In this document: one piece after another, positions 44,189 through 52,358 of the stretch
Numbering within the stretch: the stretch's first letter is position 1
Layout of the letters: each line of letters begins with the position of its first letter
Assembly (NCBI GenBank): GCA_017651265.1
Contig: JAGCDO010000002.1
Span: 62,001-126,000 of the forward strand
Length of the DNA: 64,000 nt
Direction of reading: 5' to 3'
DNA from: Prevotella sp.
Lineage (GTDB): Bacteria; Bacteroidota; Bacteroidia; Bacteroidales; Bacteroidaceae
Position numbers and translations under genes: made by a program
Notes under the pieces: generated by a model
Told to the model about the DNA's origin: nothing
Databases searched by the model: none
The model's input: only the letters and a program-made list of their open reading frames with translations

Positions 44189-45199
44189 TTAGGGTGTTTT
44201 CTTCTTCAACAACTCCTCCAGTTTGTTGCGGAGATCATTGGCATTCAGTCCTCGGGCTATAACCCTGCCGCTGGTGTCGTAGATGATATTGTCGGGGATG
44301 GAGGCCAGGCCGAGCTTGGCCATGAGATCGCAGTCGAACATCTTCTCGTCGCAGATAGTTGACCATGTTACCGAATCGTGCTTCAGGTAGTTACGGCAGT
44401 CGCGCTTACTGGCATCCACACAGATGCCTACAACGCCTAATTGATTGCGGTTGTCGTTGGACATTGTGCGCAGGCGTCGGGCAATATCCTGACTCTCGTA
44501 GTTCCATGTGGACCAAACATATACTACTGATACCTTTCCACGCAGGTTGGCATCGGTGACTCTTCGGCCGTAGATGTCAACAGCCGAGAAGGAGGGCATG
44601 GGGGCGTTGAGACGGGAAACCTTCAGGATGTCGATGTCTTGTTTCAGACGGGTGATCTCCTCGTTCTTGGGCTGTGCCTTGGCGAGGATAGCGGCCAGTT
44701 CGGACGCCTGAAGATAGTCGGGTGTAACCGACAGGATGAAGTATTGCTTGAGCAGGTAGATGCTGACGGGTGATTGGGGATTGTCCTTGATGAACAATGC
44801 GGCTGTTTTGATGGCCTCGGGTGGGGATGCGTTGGCCACGGCCTGACGGAAACGACTCATGAGCTCGTTGGCATCGGAGCCTTCGACCATCATCTCCTTG
44901 AGGTGGGTGGCATCGCCCTTGACATGAGCGGTCTTGCCTGATTCGGCAAAGATGGGCTGTTCGGAGAAGTTGGGGAACACCAGCATGATGGTGCCCTTGT
45001 CCTCGCAGGGTATCTGATAGCTGAAGCGACCACCGTTGGTGTGGATGGTGTCAACACCGTCGATGAGTCCGTCGGTGCTATATACATAGAACTCACCCTG
45101 ATTCAGGTTGAGGAAACGTCCTTCGATCTTGAACTGACCGCTAGGTGCTCCACATGAAACCAGAATCAGGGCGAGTAGTATATAGCTATATCGCTTCAT
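44189..45199 (-). CDS. TlpA-like thioredoxin-fold lipoprotein lacking the CxxC active site
   Basis: This 336-residue protein has a lipobox ALILVSC, an N-terminal DUF4369-like beta domain (FKIEGRFLNLNQGEFYVYSTDG) and a C-terminal thioredoxin fold from about 205 (APMPSFSAVDIYGRRVTDANLRGKVSVVYVWSTW ... LGLASIPDNIIYDTSGRVIARG). Where TlpA/ResA proteins have WCxPC, this one has WNYESQ, so disulfide chemistry is not possible at that site. The cis-Pro loop SIP remains. It may act as a binding or scaffold protein in the periplasm. It lies 12 bp after the OmpA-like/TPR lipoprotein gene. Confidence 0.85.
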   Translation of the reverse strand: MKRYSYILLALILVSCGAPSGQFKIEGRFLNLNQGEFYVYSTDGLIDGVDTIHTNGGRFSYQIPCEDKGTIMLVFPNFSEQPIFAESGKTAHVKGDATHLKEMMVEGSDANELMSRFRQAVANASPPEAIKTAALFIKDNPQSPVSIYLLKQYFILSVTPDYLQASELAAILAKAQPKNEEITRLKQDIDILKVSRLNAPMPSFSAVDIYGRRVTDANLRGKVSVVYVWSTWNYESQDIARRLRTMSNDNRNQLGVVGICVDASKRDCRNYLKHDSVTWSTICDEKMFDCDLMAKLGLASIPDNIIYDTSGRVIARGLNANDLRNKLEELLKKKTP

Positions 45200-45211
45200 G
45201 AAAGGCGATGA

Positions 45212-46891
45212 TTATTTGCTGACGTTCAGTAACTCCAGGTCGTTGTTGGCGTAGGCTGCCAGACTGGGATCGAGGTTCAGGGCTTCCTTCAGGAAACCTG
45301 AGGCGATGCTTGAACGTCCCTGGCGGGCGGCTACGAGTGCCTGCAGGTACTTGGTCATGCCATCCTTGTTCTTTACGCTGTTGAGGATCACCTCAGCGGT
45401 AGCGTAGTTCTTGTTCAGCAACTCGGCCAGACCGGCGAGGTTGCTCTCGCTGTTGGCGAGGTTCCTGGCGGCCTCTGCGTAGTTACCCTTGGCAATGTTC
45501 AGGGCACCGAGCACGTTGTTCAGACCGTTGGCGTTGGTGGCCTTACCGATGTAGTTCTCGGCATTGGCAATATCACCGTTCTGCAGGGCAATCATACCGA
45601 GGTTGGCGTTAGCCTCAGGAGCGTTGCTCAGTACGTTGAACACCTTGTTGATATACTCCTTGGCTGCATCGTTGTTACCCTTATTGAACTCGAGGGCTGC
45701 GATGTTGTTCAGTGCACGGTAGTCGTTGGGATACAGCTGGGCGGTCTTCTTATAGATCTCCTCCTGCTTGTTTACATCGTCGGTAAGGGTAGCCGAATAG
45801 AGCAGCTCGTCAACGCTGAGCTGAGCCGGGTCGGCCACATACTGCTGCTGGATCTGCTCGTCGCTGCGACCGATGGTCTCGTAGTTGATGATCATGCGTG
45901 AACGACGGAGCTCGGGCAGGATACCGTCGGCCAGCTCACGATAGCCGGCAGACATGTTGCGGATTTGCTGCTCGCGTTCCTGCGGATCCTTATACATAGA
46001 GAGCACGCGGAGGATAACATCCTTGTCCTGGATGTTGCTGGCCTGTACGAGCTGCTGGAATCCATCCCAGTCCTCTGCGGTGTACTTGGCATTGATATCC
46101 GTGTCAACCTTGGTCTTCTTGAGCTGATCCTTCACATACTGCTCGGCCGTGTTCTGACGCTTGTTAGCCAGCTTGTCGTTGAAGTCGTAAGCACCCTCGG
46201 GAGAAGCGAAGCCCAACACGTCGATGTCCTTGATGGCCAGTGTCTCGCGCTCGCGGTTGATGCGCTTGAGCATCTCCACGAACTCGGTGATGGAGTTGTT
46301 CTTCAGCTCGCTCTTACGCAGGTTAGCCTGGTTGACGAGGAACTTGATCTGTGCCTCCTGCTTGTGGGCGTTGATGCGCTGGAAGGTGTCGGGAGCGATG
46401 CAGGCACCTGTTGATGTGAGCAGGTTGCGATACAGCTCGGAAGTAGCGATAACACCTTCGGCCACCTTCACGGCAGGAACACTCACCTTTTTCTTACCCA
46501 CCTTGGCATCGAAGGTAAGATAGAGATCACTCTTCTGCATGGCAGGAATATAGGTGAAGATATTCTTCATGGTGTAGTTACCACCCAGCTTATACGAAAT
46601 GGTCTGGTCGTTGCCCTGAACCTTTTCACCCTGGAAGGTAGCACTCTGTCCCTGTACCACATCACCGTTGCTGCAACGGAGCTCAGGAATAACAGAAACA
46701 ACAGCCTTCTTCTTCAGGTATTTCTCGGGGAACATCCCGTTGATGGTAACAGGTACTTTTCCGGCTTCAGTTTCCATGGGGTTAGGAACAACGTTGAAAT
46801 TGTCGGCAGAGAGAGCACCCAGCTTCGAGGAGCATGAGGTCATAGCGATCATGCCGACAGCAGAAACGAATAAAATCAGATTTTTGCGCAT
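45212..46891 (-). CDS. OmpA-like/TPR outer-membrane lipoprotein
   Basis: The protein is 559 residues from ATG 46891 (MRKNLILFVSAVGMIAMTSC); the longer frame would run through the tRNA and is rejected. After the lipid-modified Cys come a beta-rich region (VPVTINGMFPEKYLKKKAVVSVIPELR) and an OmpA-like peptidoglycan-binding domain at about 160-290 (DVLGFASPEGAYDFNDKLANKRQNTAEQYV). From about 350 follows a run of TPR-like helices (YPNDYRALNNIAALEFNKGNNDAAKEYINKV; LGMIALQNGDIANAENYIGKA). It probably links the outer membrane to peptidoglycan and scaffolds partners. It lies 20 bp after tRNA-Leu on the same strand and is likely transcribed with it. Confidence 0.87.
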   Translation of the reverse strand: MRKNLILFVSAVGMIAMTSCSSKLGALSADNFNVVPNPMETEAGKVPVTINGMFPEKYLKKKAVVSVIPELRCSNGDVVQGQSATFQGEKVQGNDQTISYKLGGNYTMKNIFTYIPAMQKSDLYLTFDAKVGKKKVSVPAVKVAEGVIATSELYRNLLTSTGACIAPDTFQRINAHKQEAQIKFLVNQANLRKSELKNNSITEFVEMLKRINRERETLAIKDIDVLGFASPEGAYDFNDKLANKRQNTAEQYVKDQLKKTKVDTDINAKYTAEDWDGFQQLVQASNIQDKDVILRVLSMYKDPQEREQQIRNMSAGYRELADGILPELRRSRMIINYETIGRSDEQIQQQYVADPAQLSVDELLYSATLTDDVNKQEEIYKKTAQLYPNDYRALNNIAALEFNKGNNDAAKEYINKVFNVLSNAPEANANLGMIALQNGDIANAENYIGKATNANGLNNVLGALNIAKGNYAEAARNLANSESNLAGLAELLNKNYATAEVILNSVKNKDGMTKYLQALVAARQGRSSIASGFLKEALNLDPSLAAYANNDLELLNVSK

Positions 46892-46911
46892 AATAAACAA
46901 AGATTTGAAGG

Positions 46912-46997
46912 TGCCGCGAGCGGGACTCGAACCCGCACAGCCATCACTGGCCAAGGGATTTTAAGTCCCTCGTGTCTACCAATTCCACCATTGCGGC
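46912..46997 (-). tRNA. tRNA-Leu (anticodon TAA)
   Basis: This class II tRNA has acceptor GCCGCAA/TCGCGGC, anticodon loop CTTAAAA (TAA), a long variable arm and T-arm CGGGTTCGAGTCCCG. The CCA is not fully encoded (ACCT). Confidence 0.95.
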
Positions 46998-47018
46998 ATG
47001 GGTTTATGGAAAACGGTG

Positions 47019-47026
47019 CAAAGATA
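47019..47026 (-). promoter_or_regulatory. -7 box of the tRNA-Leu promoter
   Basis: TATCTTTG on the minus strand, 21 bp before the tRNA. It probably also serves the lipoprotein gene at 45212-46891. Confidence 0.7.
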
Positions 47027-47077
47027 GTCGGAATTCTTCTAAAAGCCAAAATTTTTTGCACCTTTTAATATATGCGC

Positions 47078-47632
47078 TTAATTATTTACAGAAAGGATAC
47101 CATTAGGACCTGTTGTGGAGGCGTGGTAGCGATAGAGTTTCTCGCCAGGACCGCCGTCGATAATGATTCCGCTGTTGTTCATGTCGTAGGTCCGTCCGCA
47201 CCTGCTGCATTTGGCCTTGCCATCGGAGGTCATGGAAAGGAGGTAGCGGGGCCTACTGTCGTTCTCGTAGCAGTTAGGGCACTGGGCATCGTAGGCATAG
47301 AACACAGGCGGATCGCTGAGCAGACCGAAGCCTACGATCACTCCGCTCTCGTTGTTTACGCCAAGGATGGGGAGCCGTTGCTGTTCCACGGATGTCATGG
47401 GCTGCTTGCTGCTTTGTCCGTGACTGTTGGTGAAGGTGAAGTAGTTGCCTGAGACGGATACACGACAGAACGTGCCGGGCGCCATGGCGTTCATGGACAC
47501 CGAAAGGGTTGCATCGAGGTGCAGACTGTTGTCGTAGACCAACCGCACACGGTGTGATGAGTACTCGAACTCACTCTCACCACAACCCCCAAGAACAAAC
47601 AGGGCTAATAGCCCAATAACCCAACGTCTCAC
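47078..47632 (-). CDS. Lipoprotein with a Rieske-like fold pattern and four cysteines
   Basis: This 184-residue protein has a lipobox FVLGGC followed by GESEFEY. The C-terminal half holds CPNCYEN at about 115 and CSRCGRTYDMNNSGIIIDGGPGEKLYRY at about 140. The second part follows the Rieske pattern (C-x2-H-x-x-x-FD...G...GPA...L..Y), but Cys replaces the usual His in both halves, which would give a Cys4 site suited to zinc or rubredoxin-like iron. The identity is my inference from pattern only. It follows argH across a heptamer array, on the same strand. Confidence 0.7.
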   Translation of the reverse strand: MRRWVIGLLALFVLGGCGESEFEYSSHRVRLVYDNSLHLDATLSVSMNAMAPGTFCRVSVSGNYFTFTNSHGQSSKQPMTSVEQQRLPILGVNNESGVIVGFGLLSDPPVFYAYDAQCPNCYENDSRPRYLLSMTSDGKAKCSRCGRTYDMNNSGIIIDGGPGEKLYRYHASTTGPNGILSVNN

Positions 47633-47636
47633 CTAC

Positions 47637-47719
47637 TTTGAACTTTGAATATTGAACTTTGAATATTGAACTTTGAACTTTATGATTACCACTACCGAGA
47701 AACTGTCAATTGTCAATTA
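47637..47719 (-). repeat. Two heptamer arrays (TTTGAAC x6 and RYTGTCA x2)
   Basis: TTTGAAC-type units run from 47637 to 47678, then TTTATGATTACCACTACCGAG, then ACTGTCA and ATTGTCA at 47702-47715. The argH stop codon lies inside the second array. The linker TTTATGATTAC recurs after the arrays at 49045 and 49549. Confidence 0.85.
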
Positions 47720-49040
47720 ATCGCTTAACGGCGATTTCTGTTCGTTCGAAATGGAACTCTCCGAGGATTTGGTTCATCAGCGCCTCGATCTTATCGTTGC
47801 AGAGGTTTCCGATGCTTCCCTCGTGGGTGTGGTGTATCTGCTTGTCAGCATGGAACGTACCTGCCTCGATGTCCAGTCCTACCTTCTTATACGCATCGCG
47901 GAACGGCATACCGTTGGCAGCCAGACGATTCACTTCCTCCACCGAGAAGATCGGGTCGTAGAGTTCGTTGTCGAGGATATGCTCGTTCACCTCCATCTTG
48001 TTGATGATATAGGCCGCCATCTGCAGACAGTCCTTCAGTTCGTCGAAGGCAGGCAGGAACACCTCCTTGATGATCTGCAGGTCGCGGAAGTAGCCCACAG
48101 GCAGGTTGTTCATGATGAGCATGATCTGCTGGGGCAGTCCTTGCAGCTTATTACTCTTGGCGCGAATCAGCTCGAAGACATCGGGGTTCTTCTTATGCGG
48201 CATGATACTGCTACCCGTGGTGCATTCCTTGGGCAGTTTCACGAACGAGAAGTTCTGCGAGTTGAACAGACAGGCATCGAAGGCCATCTTGGCAATGGTG
48301 CCGGCAATGGAAGCCAGGGCGAAGGCCACGTTGCGTTCCATCTTACCACGCCCCATCTGCGCATACACCACGTTATAGTCCATTGAGTCGAAGCCTAACA
48401 AATCGGTTGTCATCTGTCGGTTCAGGGGGAACGACGAGCCATAGCCGGCAGCCGAGCCCAACGGGTTACGGTTCGTCATGCGGTAGGCTGCCTGCAAGAA
48501 CAGCATATCGTCCGTCAGACTCTCTGCATACGCCCCGAACCATAGTCCGAACGACGAGGGCATGGCGATCTGCAGATGGGTGTAGCCGGGCATCAGCACA
48601 TCCTTATACTGGTTGCTCTTGGCAATCAGTTCATCGAACAGGATCTTCACCTGTTCGGCTATTTCCTTCAGTTCATGACGGGTGAAGAGCTTCAGATCCA
48701 CCAGTACCTGATCGTTACGCGACCGTCCGCTGTGTATCTTCTTTCCCATGTCGCCCAGCTTACGGGTAAGCATCAGCTCCACCTGTGAGTGTACATCCTC
48801 GATACCATCCTCGATGACGAACTCACCGTTCTCGCACAGATGATAGATATTGCGCAGCTCGTTCAACAATTGGGGCAGCTCGTCCTTTCCTAAGAGTCCG
48901 ATACTCTCCAGCATGGTGATATGCGCCATGGAACCCAGTACGTCGTACTTGGCCAGATACAGGTCCATCTCACGGTCATGTCCTACGGTGAACCGTTCAA
49001 TCTCCTCGTTCACCTGATAATTCTTCTCCCAGAGTTTCAT
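47706..49040 (-). CDS. argH: Argininosuccinate lyase
   Basis: This 444-residue fumarase-superfamily enzyme (EC 4.3.2.1) performs the last step of arginine synthesis. Motifs seen are DVHSQVELMLTRKLGDMGKKIHSGRSRNDQV, MPGYTHLQIAMPSS, NPLGSAAGYGSSFPLNR, and the signature GSSIMPHKKNPDVFELIR. The last codons (RLIDN) merge with a heptamer array, so the natural C-terminus may have been trimmed or extended by a residue or two. It is flanked by heptamer arrays on both sides. Confidence 0.96.
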   Translation of the reverse strand: MKLWEKNYQVNEEIERFTVGHDREMDLYLAKYDVLGSMAHITMLESIGLLGKDELPQLLNELRNIYHLCENGEFVIEDGIEDVHSQVELMLTRKLGDMGKKIHSGRSRNDQVLVDLKLFTRHELKEIAEQVKILFDELIAKSNQYKDVLMPGYTHLQIAMPSSFGLWFGAYAESLTDDMLFLQAAYRMTNRNPLGSAAGYGSSFPLNRQMTTDLLGFDSMDYNVVYAQMGRGKMERNVAFALASIAGTIAKMAFDACLFNSQNFSFVKLPKECTTGSSIMPHKKNPDVFELIRAKSNKLQGLPQQIMLIMNNLPVGYFRDLQIIKEVFLPAFDELKDCLQMAAYIINKMEVNEHILDNELYDPIFSVEEVNRLAANGMPFRDAYKKVGLDIEAGTFHADKQIHHTHEGSIGNLCNDKIEALMNQILGEFHFERTEIAVKRLIDN

Positions 49041-49044
49041 TTAT

Positions 49045-49129
49045 TTTGAACTTTGAACTTTGATCTTTGAACTTTATGATTACCACAGCGGCAGCAAATT
49101 ATTCACTGTTCACTATTCACTGTTCACTA
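49045..49129 (-). repeat. Two heptamer arrays (TTTGAAC x4 and TTCACTR x4)
   Basis: TTTGAAC, TTTGAAC, TTTGATC, TTTGAAC at 49045-49072, the TTTATGATTACCAC linker, then TTCACTG, TTCACTA, TTCACTG, TTCACTA at 49102-49129. The last unit contains the stop codon of the SRPBCC gene. Confidence 0.88.
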
Positions 49130-49540
49130 CTCGTACTGAATACTAGCCAGCGTCTCGGCCAGTTTCTCCAGTCCTTCGTTCAGCGGACCGGATACCATGC
49201 CCTTGATGAAGGGGTTGATGTCGGCCTTGATGGTGAGTTTCATCTTACACGTCGTCTCAGTTACAGGGAGCAGCTGCACCCATAGATTAAAAGGTATGAG
49301 CGATTGTGTTGCTTCATACTTGATGCACTTCGGCTCTTCGCGTTCCACGATATTCATGGCTACCTTACCCACAGGCTGCACATTGATGCTCACACTGTCG
49401 GCACTGAACTCGAAGTCCTTGAACTTATCCTCCGGGAACTTTCCTTCCAGCTTACCCAGATTGGATAAGTCGCTCAACGTGGCATATACCTTCTCCTGAG
49501 GGTACTCCACGATTTTTACACTACTTTCGAATGTGCTCAT
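49127..49540 (-). CDS. SRPBCC (START/Bet v1-like) family protein
   Basis: This 137-residue protein opens MSTFESSVKIVEYPQEKVYATLSDLSNLGKLEG, the usual opening of the polyketide-cyclase/SRPBCC fold, and ends with a long helix (FIKGMVSGPLNEGLEKLAETLASI). Such proteins bind hydrophobic ligands; the ligand here is unknown. The stop falls in a heptamer array. It sits between pyrE and argH on the same strand. Confidence 0.82.
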   Translation of the reverse strand: MSTFESSVKIVEYPQEKVYATLSDLSNLGKLEGKFPEDKFKDFEFSADSVSINVQPVGKVAMNIVEREEPKCIKYEATQSLIPFNLWVQLLPVTETTCKMKLTIKADINPFIKGMVSGPLNEGLEKLAETLASIQYE

Positions 49541-49548
49541 CCTATTTC

Positions 49549-49685
49549 TTTGAACTTTGAACTTTGATCTTTGAACTTTATGATTACTCTACGAATTAGA
49601 CGAATTTGACTAATATTAACCCGTTCTCGTACCTTCGTCCCCCCGTACCCCCGAGAAACTGTCAACTGTCAATTGTCAACTGTCA
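49549..49685 (-). repeat. Composite repeat: heptamer array, dispersed repeat, heptamer array
   Basis: TTTGAAC-type units at 49549-49576, TTTATGATTACTC, the second copy of the CTACGAATTAG element (49589-49614), a C/T-rich segment, then ACTGTCA, ACTGTCA, ATTGTCA, ACTGTCA at 49658-49685. It fills almost the whole pyrE to SRPBCC gap. Confidence 0.88.
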
Positions 49686-49697
49686 ACTGGCCTTACC

Positions 49698-50330
49698 TTA
49701 TCTTTTCCATCCCGCAGGATCCTTGCGCCACTGCTTCAGCAGTTCCTCGTCGCTGGCGGCGATATAGCCTGTTGCCACGGCCTCGGCCACCACATGCTCG
49801 TAGTCGGAGATGGTGAGGAGCTTAACGCCTGCGGCACGGAATGCCTCTTCGGCCACGGGGAAACCGTAGGTATAGCTGGCCACCATGCCCACTACCTCGA
49901 AGCCTGCCTTGCGCAGGGCATCGACCGCCTTCAGCGAAGAGCCGCCCGTGGAGATCAGGTCTTCCACCACAATCACCTTGGCACCTTCGGGCAGTTCACC
50001 TTCTATCTGGTTCCCCATACCATGATCTTTCGGTTTGGGGCGTACATATACATACGGCAGGTTCAGCTCATCGGCCACCAAGGCACCCTGTGCAATGGCA
50101 CCCGTAGCCACACCAGCCACAGCCTCTGCCTCAGGGAACTGCTCTAGAATCATGTGGGTGAGGGCAAGCTTCACCATCGTGCGCAGCTCAGGGTACGAGA
50201 GGGTCTTGCGGTTATCGGTATAAATAGGTGACTTCCATCCACTGGCCCATGTAAAGGGCTCGTTGGGCTGGAGCTTTACAGCTTTCACTTCCAGGAGTTT
50301 CCTGGCAAATGCTTTCTTCAATGTATCCAT
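49698..50330 (-). CDS. pyrE: Orotate phosphoribosyltransferase
   Basis: This 210-residue enzyme (EC 2.4.2.10) forms OMP from orotate and PRPP. Seen are FTWASGWKSPIYTDNRKTLSYPELR, AGVATGAIAQGALVADELNLPYVYVRPKPKDHGMGNQIEG and the PRPP loop VIVVEDLISTGGSSLKAVDALR. Length and motifs are normal. It begins the minus-strand run pyrE, SRPBCC gene, argH. Confidence 0.97.
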   Translation of the reverse strand: MDTLKKAFARKLLEVKAVKLQPNEPFTWASGWKSPIYTDNRKTLSYPELRTMVKLALTHMILEQFPEAEAVAGVATGAIAQGALVADELNLPYVYVRPKPKDHGMGNQIEGELPEGAKVIVVEDLISTGGSSLKAVDALRKAGFEVVGMVASYTYGFPVAEEAFRAAGVKLLTISDYEHVVAEAVATGYIAASDEELLKQWRKDPAGWKR

Positions 50331-50350
50331 AACTAATTAATTATTGGCGA

Positions 50351-50404
50351 CAAAGGTACGAAGAAGCGAGAGAAATTCCAAAGAAAAGCATGTTTTTCTT
50401 TGGA
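50351..50404. repeat. Palindromic repeat between divergent promoters (copy E)
   Basis: On the minus strand the element ends in TACCTTTG (50358-50351), the pyrE -7 box, after TTCTCTCGCTTCTTCG. Its core CCAAAGAAAAGCATGTTTTT..CTTTGG (50379-50404) is a near-perfect palindrome. Confidence 0.7.
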
Positions 50405-50420
50405 TTTCCATGTCATTTAT

Positions 50421-50451
50421 TTTGTATTGTTTCCACTTGTTCGTATCTTTG
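50421..50451 (+). promoter_or_regulatory. Promoter for the esterase gene
   Basis: TTTG at 50421-50424, a 19-bp spacer and TATCTTTG at 50444-50451. It rules out the upstream in-frame starts. Confidence 0.82.
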
Positions 50452-50482
50452 CAGACGAAACACTAATAACATAGAAAGTAAG

Positions 50483-51655
50483 ATGAAAAAACTATTGTTC
50501 CTGGCACTGTACCTTCTTGCAGCAGTGCCCGTGTTGGCACAACAGACACGTGTCAATATCCAGTACGACCCACAGCGTAACACCGAGGGCATCCTGCCCT
50601 TTAGTACGCAAGTGCTCTCACCTGAGGTGCGCGACGACCATACCGTCATCTTCCGCGTAAAAGCACCCGAAGCCAAGAGCGTGCAGCTCACGGGCTCGAT
50701 GTTTGTAGGACCGGAGGCGCGTAAGAGGGCTGACTTCACCAAAGGCGACGACGGCGTGTGGACCCTGACGTTAGGTCCGCTGCGCCCAGAGATCTACCTT
50801 TATTATATCATCATCGACGGTGTGCAGAACATCGATGCGAACAACGAGTTCACTGGTCATGCGGCCATGCCTTCGTTCAGTATGCTGTTTGTGCATGATG
50901 ACAAACCGGCATGGTACGACCCGAAACCTGAGGTGCCCCACGGTAGCGTCACCACGCATTATTACTATTCCAAGGTGACCAACGGACTCCGTGACATGAT
51001 GGTTTATACACCTGCAAACTACGACCCGAAGAAGAAGTACCCGGTGCTCTACCTGATGGGTGGATCGGGCGACCTTACCGAAACGTGGGTGATGCACGGA
51101 CGGGCGAACTTCATCCTCGACAATATCATTGCTGAGGGAAAGGCACGTGAGATGATTGTGTGCTTCCCCAACGACCAGATGGTGACACGCTCGCATCCCA
51201 AACACACCGAACTGGCCTTCCCCTTAGTGGAGCGCGAGTTGATAGAGTGTGTGATTCCTTATGTGGAATCTCACTATAGTGTCATCAAGGACAAACATGC
51301 CCGTGCGCTCAGCGGACTCTCCATGGGTGGACGTATGACGCAGTATGTAGGACTGCGCAACCTCGATGTGTTCGGCTCCATGGGAATCCTCTCTGCAGCC
51401 ATCGAATTGACGGAAACGCCTGTTGTCAACGAGCCCGATGTGAACAACCGCATCGACTATCTCTTCATCGGCGGCGGTACCTACGAAACGGGCTTCATGG
51501 CTCGTCATGAGCGGTTGCACGAACAACTCGATAAGTTAGGCGTAAAGCATGAGTTCTATGTAGGTGGCGGTGGAGCGCACGATCTCGTGACATGGCGGCA
51601 TCTCCTCTATTTCCGCTTCCTGCCGAACCTGTGGAGAACCAACTATAAATGGTAA
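50483..51655 (+). CDS. Secreted CE1-type esterase with N-terminal immunoglobulin-like domain
   Basis: The protein is 390 residues from ATG 50483, with a signal peptide (MKKLLFLALYLLAAVPVLAQ). Residues about 30-125 form an E-set/CBM48-like domain (HTVIFRVKAPEAKSVQLTG ... WTLTLGPLRPEIYLYYIIIDG). The alpha/beta-hydrolase of the Fes/esterase-D type follows (MVYTPANYDPKKKYPVLYLMGGSGD, nucleophile Ser in ALSGLSMGGRMT, catalytic His in GGGAHDLVTWRHLL). Such enzymes remove feruloyl or acetyl groups from plant xylan and are common in gut Prevotella. Here it has no neighbouring glycanase or SusC/D pair. Confidence 0.9.
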   Translation: MKKLLFLALYLLAAVPVLAQQTRVNIQYDPQRNTEGILPFSTQVLSPEVRDDHTVIFRVKAPEAKSVQLTGSMFVGPEARKRADFTKGDDGVWTLTLGPLRPEIYLYYIIIDGVQNIDANNEFTGHAAMPSFSMLFVHDDKPAWYDPKPEVPHGSVTTHYYYSKVTNGLRDMMVYTPANYDPKKKYPVLYLMGGSGDLTETWVMHGRANFILDNIIAEGKAREMIVCFPNDQMVTRSHPKHTELAFPLVERELIECVIPYVESHYSVIKDKHARALSGLSMGGRMTQYVGLRNLDVFGSMGILSAAIELTETPVVNEPDVNNRIDYLFIGGGTYETGFMARHERLHEQLDKLGVKHEFYVGGGGAHDLVTWRHLLYFRFLPNLWRTNYKW

Positions 51656-51662
51656 AAGGCGG

Positions 51663-52358
51663 TCAGTCTCGTGTGTAACCCAGTGAGAGAATACTGATGG
51701 CACGAGGCTTCGCTTTCATTACCTCCTGACCGCAGGCCACAAGGGTGGCGCCAGTGGTTACTACATCGTCAATCAACAGCACGTGCTTTCCAGTTAGGTC
51801 TGCAGGACGGAGCAACTGGAAAGCATTTTCTACATTCTCCCGTCTCGACCGGCGGTCTTTGAGGGTCTGACTGCCCGCGAAGGCTTTTCTACAAAGACTG
51901 TTGGGTATTACAGGAATACCCGTGGCGCTACGAATGCCCATGGCTATCTCCCAACTTTGGTTGTAACCGCGTTCCTTCTCTCGCTCTGGGGTAAGGGGAA
52001 CGGGAACAAGAATGTCGATACCCTCGAAGAATCCGCTTTCCTTTATCTCCACGGCGGTCATCTTTCCTAATTGTTCCCCAATCTCCGGATGCCCCTTGTA
52101 TTTCAGTTGGTATATCAACCGACTGGCTTCCGACTGTGCCTCATAGTAGAACAGGGCGGCAGCCTTCTCCACAGGTATCTGTATCCAGAACGTCTTGGCC
52201 ATCTCGTTGTCGAGCGGGTGCTCCCAGAAGAAGGTGCGGGGTAGATGACGGTTGCACGAAGCACATAGCACCTCTTCCGTTACCGTCATTCGCATGCCGC
52301 AAACAGGACAGGCACGTGGGGAGATCAAGTCGGCGAACCTTCTGAAGAAACTAATCAT
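51663..52358 (-). CDS. comF: ComF-family phosphoribosyltransferase-like protein
   Basis: The protein is 231 residues from ATG 52358 (MISFFRRFADLISPRACPVCGMRM); the longer frame overlaps recX out of its coding sense and is rejected. An N-terminal zinc finger CPVC...CASC is followed by a type I phosphoribosyltransferase domain with VPVPLTPEREKERGYNQS and VLLIDDVVTTGATLVACG. ComF aids DNA uptake in transformation. Its start overlaps recX by 8 bp, so the two are translationally coupled. Confidence 0.92.
   Translation of the reverse strand: MISFFRRFADLISPRACPVCGMRMTVTEEVLCASCNRHLPRTFFWEHPLDNEMAKTFWIQIPVEKAAALFYYEAQSEASRLIYQLKYKGHPEIGEQLGKMTAVEIKESGFFEGIDILVPVPLTPEREKERGYNQSWEIAMGIRSATGIPVIPNSLCRKAFAGSQTLKDRRSRRENVENAFQLLRPADLTGKHVLLIDDVVTTGATLVACGQEVMKAKPRAISILSLGYTRD

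Noticed and set aside
46892-46954. Longer N-terminus for the OmpA-like/TPR lipoprotein
   Set aside because: It would extend into the tRNA-Leu gene and places the signal peptide internally; MRKNLILFVSAVGMIAMTSC is the true N-terminus.
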